DNA of 64,000 nucleotides from Actinomadura syzygii (GTDB taxonomy: Bacteria; Actinomycetota; Actinomycetes; Streptosporangiales; Streptosporangiaceae): the NCBI RefSeq assembly GCF_008085905.1, contig NZ_VSFF01000002.1:124001-188000 (forward strand), in the 5' to 3' direction. The notes under the pieces were generated by a model that saw only the letters and a program-made list of their open reading frames with translations, was not told the DNA's origin and ran no database searches. The translations under genes and the position numbers were made by a program. Positions 26,104-38,891 of this stretch are shown here, piece by piece; within the stretch, counting starts at the first letter, position 1; every line of letters starts with the position of its first letter.

Positions 26104-27165
26104 GTGCACCGGACCCGCGCTCGGCTGTCGGACGGCCGCGAGATCGTCTACTACGACGAGGCGCCCGGCCGGACGCCCGTCCCCGACCCGCGCGGGCTGC
26201 CGCCGGTCGAGCCGGTCTGCGAGGTCCGGCGCGACCCGCTGACCGGCGACCACGTCACGATCACCGCGCACCGCAACGCCCGCACGTTCCTGCCGCCCGC
26301 GGACCGGTGCCCGCTCTGCCCGGGCGGACTCGCGTCCGAGATCCCCGACCCGGCGTACGACGTCACGGTGTTCGAGAACCGGTTCCCGTCGTTCGACGCG
26401 CGCACCCCGCCCGCCCCGGCGACGGCCCCGGACGGCGTCGAGCGCGCCCGCGGCGCCGGACGCTGCGAGGTCGTGTGCTACACCGACGACCATTCCGCGT
26501 CGCTCGCGACGCTGCCGGTGTCCCGCGTCCGGACGGTCGTGGACGCCTGGGCCGACCGCACCGCCGAACTGTCCGCGCTCCCGGACGTCGAGCAGGTCTA
26601 CGTCTTCGAGAACCGGGGCGCCGAGATCGGCGCGACCCTGCACCACCCGCACGGGCAGATCTACGCGTACCCGTTCGTCCCGCCGCGCACCGGGCGGACG
26701 CTCGCGATGGCGGCGGCGCGTCCGGGCCTGTTCGGCGACGTGCTGGCGGCCGAGCGGGACGGCCCGCGCGTAGTGCTGGCGGGCGAGCACTGGACGGCCT
26801 ACGTCCCCGCCGCCGCGCGCTGGCCGGTGGAGGTGCACCTGACGCCGCACCGGCACGTCCCGGACCTCGCCGCGCTCGACGGTGCCGAACGCGACGAACT
26901 CGCCGTCCTGTACCGCGACCTGCTCCGCCGCTGCGACGCCCTCTACGCGGCGCCGCTCCCGTACGTGGCGGGCTGGCACCAGGCGCCGGTCGGGGAGGGG
27001 CGCGACCTCGTCCGGCTGCACCTGGAGCTGTTCTCCGTCCGGCGCGCCGCCGGAAAGATCAAGTATCTGGCCGGGTCGGAGTCGGGCATGGGAGCGTGGA
27101 TCAACGACGTCCCGCCCGAGGAGGCCGCGGCACGGCTCCGCGCGGCCGGTGAACCGCCCGCCTAG
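26104..27165 (+). CDS. galT: Galactose-1-phosphate uridylyltransferase
   Basis: A 353-residue Leloir-pathway enzyme exchanging UMP between UDP-glucose and galactose-1-phosphate. The active-site HPHGQ motif appears as HHPHGQIYAYPF, with the nucleophilic His in the middle. The zinc-site cysteines CPLC and the C-terminal VEVHLTPHRHVPDLAAL and HLELFSVRR are also present. The start is GTG at 26104. No galE or galK is beside it. It follows the conservon GTPase after 10 bases and may be read through from that operon. Confidence 0.93.
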   Translation: MHRTRARLSDGREIVYYDEAPGRTPVPDPRGLPPVEPVCEVRRDPLTGDHVTITAHRNARTFLPPADRCPLCPGGLASEIPDPAYDVTVFENRFPSFDARTPPAPATAPDGVERARGAGRCEVVCYTDDHSASLATLPVSRVRTVVDAWADRTAELSALPDVEQVYVFENRGAEIGATLHHPHGQIYAYPFVPPRTGRTLAMAAARPGLFGDVLAAERDGPRVVLAGEHWTAYVPAAARWPVEVHLTPHRHVPDLAALDGAERDELAVLYRDLLRRCDALYAAPLPYVAGWHQAPVGEGRDLVRLHLELFSVRRAAGKIKYLAGSESGMGAWINDVPPEEAAARLRAAGEPPA

Positions 27166-27256
27166 CGCGATCCGATCCACTCGGCCCGCCCACCGGATGG
27201 GCACGGTTTCGCCACTTCGCGGAACGATCTCCGTCCGGTGCCCTACCCTCCGTCGC

Positions 27257-28168
27257 ATGCCCGAAAGCGTGCTGGCGTCCCCGCTGGCGGACGGCTCGTT
27301 CGACGGCGTCGCCGCGGCGTCCGGGGGGACCTCGCTGGCGTTCGCCTCCCAGGCCGGTCAAGGCGTCAACACCGGTCTCGTGTGGGACCTGGCGTCGCGC
27401 GCCGTGCTCGGCCCGCCGATCCCCGACTTCCCCGCCGACCGCGCCGACTGGACGTTCGGCGTGCCCGTCGCCGGCACCCCGCTCGTGGCCTGGACGCACC
27501 GCGACCGCGTGCACGTCCAGGGTCCCGGCAGCGGGCACGAGCTGGTCATCGACGGCCAGCCCGACATGCTCGGCCTCGCCGCGCACGGCGGCCGCGGCGC
27601 GGTCGTCGCGGTGTTCGGCCCGGCGAACGACGCGCGCGTCGCCGTCTGGGACGCGCTGTCCGGCGACCGGCTCGCGGAGTTCGCGCTCTGGCTCGGCCAC
27701 GGCACGGCCATCGACCGCTCGATCCTGCACGCGGCGCCCGCGTCCGGCCCGCTCGTCGCCCTCGCCGGTGAGGCGGACGTCCTCGTCCTCGACGTGGAAC
27801 GCGGCGAGGACATCGCGGCCCTCCCGTTCGGCGACGTGGTGCTGGCCGCGTCCGCGCGGGGGCCGGTGCTCGTCCAGCCGGCGCGGAACGCGCTGCACGT
27901 CCGGTGCCTGAACGGCGACTGGGTCGCGGTCCTCACCGTCCCCGGGCCGTGCCGTCCGGTGGCTGCCGCCGGGGACGGCCGCTCGCTCCTCGTCGCCGCC
28001 GCGCTGGAGGACGACCCCTGCACGATCCTCGCCTGGGACGTCGACGACTCCACGCCGTCCCACGACGTCAAGGTCCCGGCCCCGGTCGCCGAGCTGGCCC
28101 TCAGCCCGGACGGGACGCTCCTCGCCGCCACCGACGACGGCCTCTACACCGCCCGCCTGCGCCCCTAG
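27257..28168 (+). CDS. Beta-propeller-like hypothetical protein, 303 aa
   Basis: The sequence shows recurring short strands with Trp-Asp-like turns (GLVWDLASRAVLGP, ARVAVWDALSGDRLAEF, TILAWDVDDSTPS, ELALSPDGTLLAATDDGLYTA), as in a degenerate WD40 propeller of six or seven blades. There is no signal peptide or enzymatic motif. The ATG at 27257 follows a TACCCT that could be a -10 box about 8 bases away, suggesting a leaderless message. It converges on the nucleotidyltransferase gene with a 4-base overlap of stop codons. Confidence 0.65.
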   Translation: MPESVLASPLADGSFDGVAAASGGTSLAFASQAGQGVNTGLVWDLASRAVLGPPIPDFPADRADWTFGVPVAGTPLVAWTHRDRVHVQGPGSGHELVIDGQPDMLGLAAHGGRGAVVAVFGPANDARVAVWDALSGDRLAEFALWLGHGTAIDRSILHAAPASGPLVALAGEADVLVLDVERGEDIAALPFGDVVLAASARGPVLVQPARNALHVRCLNGDWVAVLTVPGPCRPVAAAGDGRSLLVAAALEDDPCTILAWDVDDSTPSHDVKVPAPVAELALSPDGTLLAATDDGLYTARLRP

Positions 28169-28917
28169 CCGCCCGCGTCCCCGATCAGACCGGCGAGATG
28201 GTCCGCGAACGGCCGGAGCCGGGGACGGAGGTCGTCCCAGCGGTCGCCGTCCCGCCCGAGGTAGATCGACTTCGCGCGGGCGAGGACGGGACGGTGCTCG
28301 TCCGGCAGCCGGTCGAGCGCCCAGTCGGCGGCGGCGTCCTTGGCGCGCATCTCGCCCGTCGCCGCCGTCGCCCAAATGCGCGCCAGGGTCAGGACGACGT
28401 TGCGCGTGTCCGTCTCCAACTCCGCGAGGAGGTCCGGGATCTCGGCGGTCATCCCGCGGACGAGGTCGCCGTGCGGGACGGGGTCGAGCGCCTCGCCGGG
28501 CGGCGGCCCGAACAGCGCCCGGCCGCCGAACAGGACCATGGTGAGCAGCGGGGCCAGGTCGGGGCTCGGATGCGGCGGCGACGTCCACCCGCGCTCGAAT
28601 TCGTCGCGCAGCCATTCGCCGTACTGGAATTCGCATTCCGGTGGGAAACGCCACGGCCGGACCGCGTCCTGGACGACCACGGTCAGCTCCACCGGACGCT
28701 TCTCGCCCCGCGCCGGATAACACGATTCTTCGAGCAGCCGTCCGCTGATAATCCGGCGTTGGGCGTCCGTCATCGGGCGTTTCACGACGGCGAGGACGTC
28801 CAGGTCGCTGTGCGGGCCCAGGCTGCCGAGCCCGGCCGAACCGTGCAGGTAGGCGCCCACGGCGTCGTCGCCGAACACGTCGCGGACGAGCCGGACGACG
28901 GTCTCCGTCTGCGTCAA
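28165..28917 (-). CDS. Aminoglycoside adenylyltransferase (AadA)-like nucleotidyltransferase
   Basis: A 250-residue protein of the aminoglycoside 3''-adenylyltransferase family. The nucleotidyltransferase core is AYLHGSAGLGSLGPHSDLDVLAVV, with the metal-binding DxD in SDLDVL. The C-terminal helical domain (ARIWATAATGEMRAKDAAADWALDRLP) matches AadA. The TTG at 28917 follows GGAAGGGAG and gives a family-normal length; upstream sequence in this frame does not look like coding DNA. It may confer streptomycin/spectinomycin resistance, or be a housekeeping nucleotidyltransferase without such activity. Confidence 0.82.
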   Translation of the reverse strand: MTQTETVVRLVRDVFGDDAVGAYLHGSAGLGSLGPHSDLDVLAVVKRPMTDAQRRIISGRLLEESCYPARGEKRPVELTVVVQDAVRPWRFPPECEFQYGEWLRDEFERGWTSPPHPSPDLAPLLTMVLFGGRALFGPPPGEALDPVPHGDLVRGMTAEIPDLLAELETDTRNVVLTLARIWATAATGEMRAKDAAADWALDRLPDEHRPVLARAKSIYLGRDGDRWDDLRPRLRPFADHLAGLIGDAGG

Positions 28918-29006
28918 AAGCCGCTCCCTTCCCGTCCCGCGGACGCTACCGGCGGACGGCGCCCGGAGAAAGCGCGGAACCATAGGAAAGGCCGCAGGTG
29001 GAAACG

Positions 29007-29039
29007 CGAAGCCCGCCCGAGCGTCCCGGGCGGGCTTCG
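29007..29039 (-). terminator. Strong hairpin downstream of the 40-residue ORF
   Basis: CGAAGCCCGCCCG and CGGGCGGGCTTCG form a perfect 13-base stem with a 7-base loop. It lies 22 bases after the stop of the small leftward ORF, as expected for its terminator. On that strand GCGTTTCC follows. Confidence 0.75.
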
Positions 29040-29060
29040 ATCTATTCGGCCGGACGGCCG

Positions 29061-29183
29061 TCAATGCGCGGCTCCCTCTCTCGCCTCCGCCTCGGCGGGA
29101 CGCTCCGCGTCCTGCTCCGCCGGGCGCCGCTCGGGCCACGCGACGATCTTGGTGCGACGAGGGTTCGCCAGAGGGGTGCTCAT
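29061..29183 (-). CDS. Small peptide, 40 aa
   Basis: A short ORF with an ATG at 29183 preceded by AGGAGG about 12 bases upstream. It is followed by a strong terminator-like hairpin. The product begins MSTPLANPRRTKIVAWPERR and continues as a Glu/Ala/Arg-rich segment ending GAAH. It is hydrophilic with no membrane helix or cysteine. It could be a precursor or regulatory peptide, but no maturation enzyme is adjacent. Both the ribosome-binding site and the terminator support expression. Confidence 0.5.
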   Translation of the reverse strand: MSTPLANPRRTKIVAWPERRPAEQDAERPAEAEAREGAAH

Positions 29184-29283
29184 CTTCGGTACTGTCCTCC
29201 TGATTCGGCCGGGCCACGAACAAGGAAATGTTCCCGACCCCGGACCCGGTTCCGCAAAATGGTCTAGACCGCGTGCCCCCGCG

Positions 29284-29321
29284 CGGACCGCGGCGATCCT
29301 TTCAACCACCGCCGCGGTCCG
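29284..29321. terminator. Hairpin in the NADAR leader region
   Basis: CGGACCGCGGCG and CGCCGCGGTCCG form a perfect 12-base stem with a 14-base loop, just before a C14 tract and the NADAR gene. It could be an attenuator in that leader or the end of an upstream transcript. Confidence 0.5.
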
Positions 29322-29327
29322 TTGATT

Positions 29328-29341
29328 CCCCCCCCCCCCCC
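29328..29341 (+). repeat. Homopolymer C14 tract
   Basis: Fourteen consecutive C residues followed directly by GGGGG, located 25 bases before the NADAR start codon. Tracts of this length slip easily during replication and could change the spacing of leader or promoter elements. The exact length may also be a sequencing uncertainty. Confidence 0.8.
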
Positions 29342-29365
29342 GGGGGCGAAGAAAGGACGCCGCCC

Positions 29366-29941
29366 ATGACGGAGAGCGAACCGCGTGACGCCCTTTCGGC
29401 GCGGTCGGTGGCGGAACTGATCCCGGCCGCCGAGGCGGGCGGCGTCAAATTCCTGTTCTTCTGGGGCCATCGGAAGCGCGGGCCGGGCTATCTCAGCCAA
29501 TGGTGGCCCGCCTCCTTCACCGTGGACGGGACCGTCTACGCGACCGCGGAGCACTACATGATGGCGGAGAAGGCCCGCCTCTTCGGCGACGCGGAAACGG
29601 CGGCGGCGATCGTCGCCGCGTCCCATCCGGGCGAGGTGAAAGCTCTCGGACGGCGCGTCCGGGGCTTCGACGAGGACGCCTGGCGGGACGCCCGGGCCGC
29701 CATTGTCACGAAGGGCAACGAGGCGAAGTTCGGACAGAACGAAGAACTGCGCGAATACCTCGTCGGCACCCGGAACCGCGTCCTGGTCGAGGCGAGCCCC
29801 CTGGACCGCGTATGGGGCATCGGCCTGGCCGCCGACGACCCCCGCGCCGGACGCCCGGCAGCCTGGCAGGGCCTGAACCTTCTGGGCTTCGCCCTGATGA
29901 CCGTCCGCGATTCACTCAGCTCGGATCTGCCCCGGGAATGA
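29366..29941 (+). CDS. NADAR-family protein (YbiA-like)
   Basis: A 191-residue NADAR-domain protein. Family signatures are FLFFWGH, LSQWWPASFTVDGTVYATAEHYMMAEKARLFGD, and the C-terminal DRVWGIGLAADDPRA with WQGLNLLGFALM. NADAR proteins act on ADP-ribose-like N-glycosidic bonds; some remove ADP-ribose from guanine in DarT-type toxin systems and others work in riboflavin-intermediate metabolism. No DarT-like gene is adjacent. The ATG at 29366 follows GAAAGGA. The neighbouring STAND-WD40 gene gives a hint of a stress or conflict role, no more. Confidence 0.88.
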   Translation: MTESEPRDALSARSVAELIPAAEAGGVKFLFFWGHRKRGPGYLSQWWPASFTVDGTVYATAEHYMMAEKARLFGDAETAAAIVAASHPGEVKALGRRVRGFDEDAWRDARAAIVTKGNEAKFGQNEELREYLVGTRNRVLVEASPLDRVWGIGLAADDPRAGRPAAWQGLNLLGFALMTVRDSLSSDLPRE

Positions 29942-30054
29942 CCATCGGGTCTCCCAGGGGTGAGGTGTGGCGGTGCCGACTGATGAACCGCGGGTGACGC
30001 GCAAGTAGCATGGCGCAGCGGTTCGTGCGTGATTCCCGGTTCGGAGGATGGTGT

Positions 30055-35825
<5,771 letters not shown>

Positions 35826-35886
35826 TTACGAACGGTGACATTGTGCTCTCTCGATTCTTCGGCAAAGCCGTGGGTAAAGCGTGGTC

Positions 35887-36285
35887 ATGAAGCAGGCGCG
35901 CGAGGCCGCGCGGGCCGTCGACCCGGTGGAGCAGAATCTTCTGCTCGCCAGGCGGGTCGCCGAAGCCGCGCAACAAGAGATGTTGGAGAAGGCCAGGCGG
36001 CGCGTCCCGGCGTTGGGGCTGGGCGTCGTCGCCGGGGCGTTCGGGATGCTGGCGACGGCCGCCACGTACCGGATGAACGTCCTGCTGCTGGAGCGGAGGC
36101 TGCCCCCCGAGGTGGCGGCGCTCGTGGCGGCGACCGTGTACGGCGGCGGCGCGGGCGCGGCGGCGCTGGCCGCGTCCCGCAAGTGGCGGGGCCAGCCCGC
36201 GCCCGTGCCCTCCGAGACGGCGGGCCAGGTCGCGGAGATACTCACCGGAACCGAGCTGCCGACGCAGCGTGACCGGTCGGATTGA
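35887..36285 (+). CDS. Small two-TM protein, holin-X/DUF1469-like
   Basis: A 132-residue membrane protein. An amphipathic N-terminal helix (DPVEQNLLLARRVAEAAQQEMLEKARRR) is followed by two hydrophobic segments (VPALGLGVVAGAFGMLATAATY; VAALVAATVYGGGAGAAALAA) and a hydrophilic tail. The layout resembles actinobacterial phage-holin superfamily III or DUF1469 proteins, which are mostly chromosomal and not lytic. Start is ambiguous between GTG at 35881 and ATG at 35887; no clear ribosome-binding site helps. It is divergent from geosmin synthase. Confidence 0.6.
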   Translation: MKQAREAARAVDPVEQNLLLARRVAEAAQQEMLEKARRRVPALGLGVVAGAFGMLATAATYRMNVLLLERRLPPEVAALVAATVYGGGAGAAALAASRKWRGQPAPVPSETAGQVAEILTGTELPTQRDRSD

Positions 36286-36311
36286 CACCGGGCGTCGGAC
36301 GTCACCAGACT
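36282..36311 (+). promoter_or_regulatory. Candidate promoter of the Cgl0159-type gene
   Basis: TTGACA at 36282-36287 is a perfect -35 hexamer. CAGACT at 36306-36311 lies 18 bases further on as a weak -10. The GTG start follows seven bases later, so the message would be leaderless. Confidence 0.4.
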
Positions 36312-36318
36312 CGGCGGC

Positions 36319-37194
36319 GTGCGGATCAGCGAGTTGGCCGAGACCCGCGCGCTCCGTCCCGAGGCGGTCGCGACGGCCGCGGCGGCACGGGCGCGCTGGT
36401 CCGGGGGGTCCGGGCGGTTGCTGCTCGTCGCGGCGGACCAGCCCGCCCGCGGCACGCTCGGGGTGGACGGCGACCCGGTGGCGATGGCCGACCGCGGCGA
36501 GCTGCTCGAACGGCTGTGCGTGGCGCTGGAGCGCCCCGGTGTGGACGGTGTGCTGGGCACGCCGGACGTGATCGAGGATCTGCTGCTGCTGGGCGTCCTG
36601 GACGGCAAGGTCGTGATCGGTTCGATGAACCGGGGCGGCCTGGCCGGGACGTCGTTCGAGATCGACGACCGCTTCACCGCCTACGACGCCGACGCGATCG
36701 CCGCGTCCCGCCTGGACGGCGGCAAGATGCTCCTCCGCATCGACGACTCCGACCCCGCCACCGCGCGAACGCTGGAGGGCTGCGCGCACGCGGTGACGGC
36801 GCTGGCGGCCCACCGGCTGACGGCCCTGGTCGAGCCGTATGTGTCGCACCACGTCGAGGGACATGCGCGGAACCTGCTGTCGCCCCAGGCGATGATCCGG
36901 GCGGTGTCGGTCGCGTCGGGGCTCGGCGCGACGTCGGCGTACACGTGGCTGGGCCTGCCGGTCGTGGCGGAGGTCGAGCGGGTCGTCGCGGCGACGACGC
37001 TGCCCGTCTTGCTGCTCGGCGGCGACGCGTCCGGCGATCCGGGTCCGGCGTTGGACGGCTGGCGCCGCGCCCTGCGGACGCCCGGCGTGCGCGGCATCGT
37101 CGCCGGACGGTCGCTGCTGTACCCGCGCGACGGGGACGTCCGCGCCGCCGTGGACGCGGCCGCCGAACTCCTGCGAGCCGCCGAACCCCTGTGA
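36319..37194 (+). CDS. Cgl0159-family (beta/alpha)8-barrel protein, aldolase-like
   Basis: A 291-residue protein matching the Cgl0159-type (beta/alpha)8 family, related to DeoC/LacD aldolases and often found in actinobacterial inositol or sugar catabolism loci. Recognisable stretches are RLLLVAADQPARGTLGV, VIGSMNRGGLAGTSFEIDDRFTAYD, GLGATSAYTWLGLPVV and PVLLLGGDASGDPG. The lysine usually used for Schiff-base chemistry could be that of GGKMLLRIDD, but this is not certain. The start is GTG at 36319. No inositol genes are adjacent. Confidence 0.78.
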   Translation: MRISELAETRALRPEAVATAAAARARWSGGSGRLLLVAADQPARGTLGVDGDPVAMADRGELLERLCVALERPGVDGVLGTPDVIEDLLLLGVLDGKVVIGSMNRGGLAGTSFEIDDRFTAYDADAIAASRLDGGKMLLRIDDSDPATARTLEGCAHAVTALAAHRLTALVEPYVSHHVEGHARNLLSPQAMIRAVSVASGLGATSAYTWLGLPVVAEVERVVAATTLPVLLLGGDASGDPGPALDGWRRALRTPGVRGIVAGRSLLYPRDGDVRAAVDAAAELLRAAEPL

Positions 37195-37225
37195 TCGGTG
37201 GGCGATCCCGGGTAGGGGCCCGGGC

Positions 37226-37771
37226 ATGGACAGCGAAGCCACCCCGGTGCACGCCGACCTCACCCTGGTCGTGAACGGACGCGAACACCGGCTCAACGTC
37301 GACACCCGCGCGTCCTTGCTGGACGTCCTGCGCGAGGACATCGGGCTCACCGGCTCGAAGAAGGGTTGTGACCACGGCCAGTGCGGCGCTTGCACTGTCC
37401 TGATCGAGGGACGCCGCGCGAACGCCTGCCTCGCCCTGGCCGTCGCCCATGACGGGGCCGAAGTCGTCACGGTCGAAGGGCTCGCGGATGGCGAGCGGCT
37501 CAGCCCCGTCCAGGAGGCGTTCATCGAGAACGACGCCTTCCAGTGCGGGTACTGCACGCCAGGCCAGCTCTGCTCCGCGACGGGCATGTTGGACGAGGTC
37601 GACCAAGGCTGGCCCAGCGCGGTGACAGCCGACGTCAGCACCGAACCCGTCCTGGACGACGACGAGATACGCGAACGGATGAGCGGCAACCTGTGCCGGT
37701 GCGGCGCCTACGTCGGCATCGTCGCCGCCGTACGCGCCGGGGCCCGGAGCAGGGAGGCGGCGGAGGCATGA
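37226..37771 (+). CDS. Molybdenum hydroxylase [2Fe-2S] subunit (PaoA/YagT-like)
   Basis: A 181-residue iron-sulfur subunit of a xanthine oxidase-family aldehyde or purine dehydrogenase. The plant-ferredoxin-type cluster ligands are GCDHGQCGACTVLIEG with a later Cys in ANACLALA. The second cluster, beside the molybdopterin, uses QCGYCTPGQ and NLCRCGAY. The order 2Fe-2S, FAD, Mo and the 4-base overlap with the next gene define a three-subunit enzyme, as in E. coli PaoABC. An N-terminal Tat signal, present in some relatives, is absent, so the enzyme is cytoplasmic. Confidence 0.93.
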   Translation: MDSEATPVHADLTLVVNGREHRLNVDTRASLLDVLREDIGLTGSKKGCDHGQCGACTVLIEGRRANACLALAVAHDGAEVVTVEGLADGERLSPVQEAFIENDAFQCGYCTPGQLCSATGMLDEVDQGWPSAVTADVSTEPVLDDDEIRERMSGNLCRCGAYVGIVAAVRAGARSREAAEA

Positions 37772-38742
37772 GGCCGTTCACCTACGAGCGCGCCACCAGC
37801 GCCGAGGACGCCCTTAACCGCCACGACGGCGACGCCTACTACCTTGGCGGCGGCACCAACCTGGTGGACCTCATGCGCCTCGGCGTGGAGACCCCGGCCA
37901 GGATCGTGGACGTCGCGCACCTCCCGTACGACCAGGTCCAGCTGAACCCGGACGGCGGCGTCCTCATCGGCGCGGCCGTGACCAACAGCGCGCTCGCCGC
38001 CGACCGGACGGTCCGCGAAGGGCATCCGATGCTGGCGCAGGCCGTCCTGGCGGGGGCGTCCGGACAGATACGCAATATGGCGACGGTCGGCGGCAACCTC
38101 CTCCAGCGCACCCGCTGCTCCTACTTCCAGGACATCGCCAAGCCGTGCAACAAGCGAGACCCGGGAAGCGGATGTCCGGCCATAGAGGGCGAGCACCACA
38201 ACCTGGCGATCCTGGGTCATTCGCAAGCATGCGTGGCGACGCACCCATCCGACATGGCCGTGGCTTTGGCCGCGCTCGACGCGCTGGTCCACATCAGGGG
38301 TCGTGCCGGAGCGCGCGTCGTCCCGATTGAAGACTTCTACCGGCTCCCAGATGACGCACCGGAGCGCGACACCGTGCTCGACCCCGGCGACCTCATCACG
38401 GCGGTGGAGGTTCCGCTGCTCGGCATGCCGTCCCGGTACCGGAAGGTCAGAGAGCGCGCGTCGTTCGCGTTCGCGCTGGTCTCGATAGCGGCTTCCCTGG
38501 ACGTGGTCGGCGGCCTGGTGCGCGACGTCCGGCTGGCACTGGGCGGCGTCGCCCACCGGCCGTGGCGCGCCCGCCGCGCCGAGGAGGCGCTGCGCGGCGC
38601 GCCCGCCACGCCTGACGCCTTCCGCGCCGCCGCCGACGCCGAACTGGCCGAAGCCGAGCCGCTACGCGACAACGCCTACAAGGTGCCCCTCGCCCGCAAC
38701 CTGATCGTCCAGACGCTTACGGAGCTGGAGGAGACGTCATGA
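37768..38742 (+). CDS. Molybdenum hydroxylase FAD subunit (PaoB/YagS-like)
   Basis: A 324-residue FAD-binding subunit. The flavin motif is YYLGGGTNLVDLMRLGV, with a second contact region GASGQIRNMATVGGNLLQRTRCSY. A cysteine-rich insertion (CSYFQDIAKPCNK, then GCPAIEG) corresponds to the extra [4Fe-4S] site of PaoB-type subunits, which most xanthine dehydrogenases lack. The ATG at 37768 forms an ATGA overlap with the upstream stop. Its own stop overlaps the mini-ORF of the coupling-linker repeat. Confidence 0.92.
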   Translation: MRPFTYERATSAEDALNRHDGDAYYLGGGTNLVDLMRLGVETPARIVDVAHLPYDQVQLNPDGGVLIGAAVTNSALAADRTVREGHPMLAQAVLAGASGQIRNMATVGGNLLQRTRCSYFQDIAKPCNKRDPGSGCPAIEGEHHNLAILGHSQACVATHPSDMAVALAALDALVHIRGRAGARVVPIEDFYRLPDDAPERDTVLDPGDLITAVEVPLLGMPSRYRKVRERASFAFALVSIAASLDVVGGLVRDVRLALGGVAHRPWRARRAEEALRGAPATPDAFRAAADAELAEAEPLRDNAYKVPLARNLIVQTLTELEETS

Positions 38743-38891
38743 CCGGAGCGAAGCGAGGATCATGGCGCCGACCTCCGGAGGTCTGGGGGTCGCCCCCCAG
38801 AAAGGCAGGGCATGACCGGAGCGAAGCGAGGATCATGGCGCCGACCTTCGGGGGCCTGGGGGGCGCCCCCCAGAAAGGCAGTGCGTCATGA
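38739..38891 (+). repeat. Coupling-linker repeat, two tandem copies (50-codon mini-ORF)
   Basis: Two copies of the element seen at 3370-3450 lie head to tail (38740-38808 and 38813-38881). Each begins TGACCGGAGCGAAGCGAGGA and ends AGAAAGGCAG, with a GGGGG/CCCCC hairpin inside. Together they encode one mini-ORF from ATG at 38739 to TGA at 38891 (MTGAKRGSWRRPPEVWG...). It overlaps the FAD-subunit stop by ATGA and the Mo-subunit start by ATGA. AGAAAGG at the end can serve as ribosome-binding site for the Mo subunit. Confidence 0.85.

Noticed and set aside
26307..27152. A 281-codon frame inside galT
   Set aside because: The galT frame has the HPHGQ active site and normal length; the other frame has no recognisable features.
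29366..29941. A DarT/NADAR toxin-antitoxin pair
   Set aside because: No DarT-like ADP-ribosyltransferase is adjacent on either side, so only the NADAR protein itself is supported.
35887..36285. Holin-like protein as part of a prophage
   Set aside because: No phage structural, lysis or integrase gene is present in the window; the holin-X superfamily is mostly chromosomal in actinobacteria.
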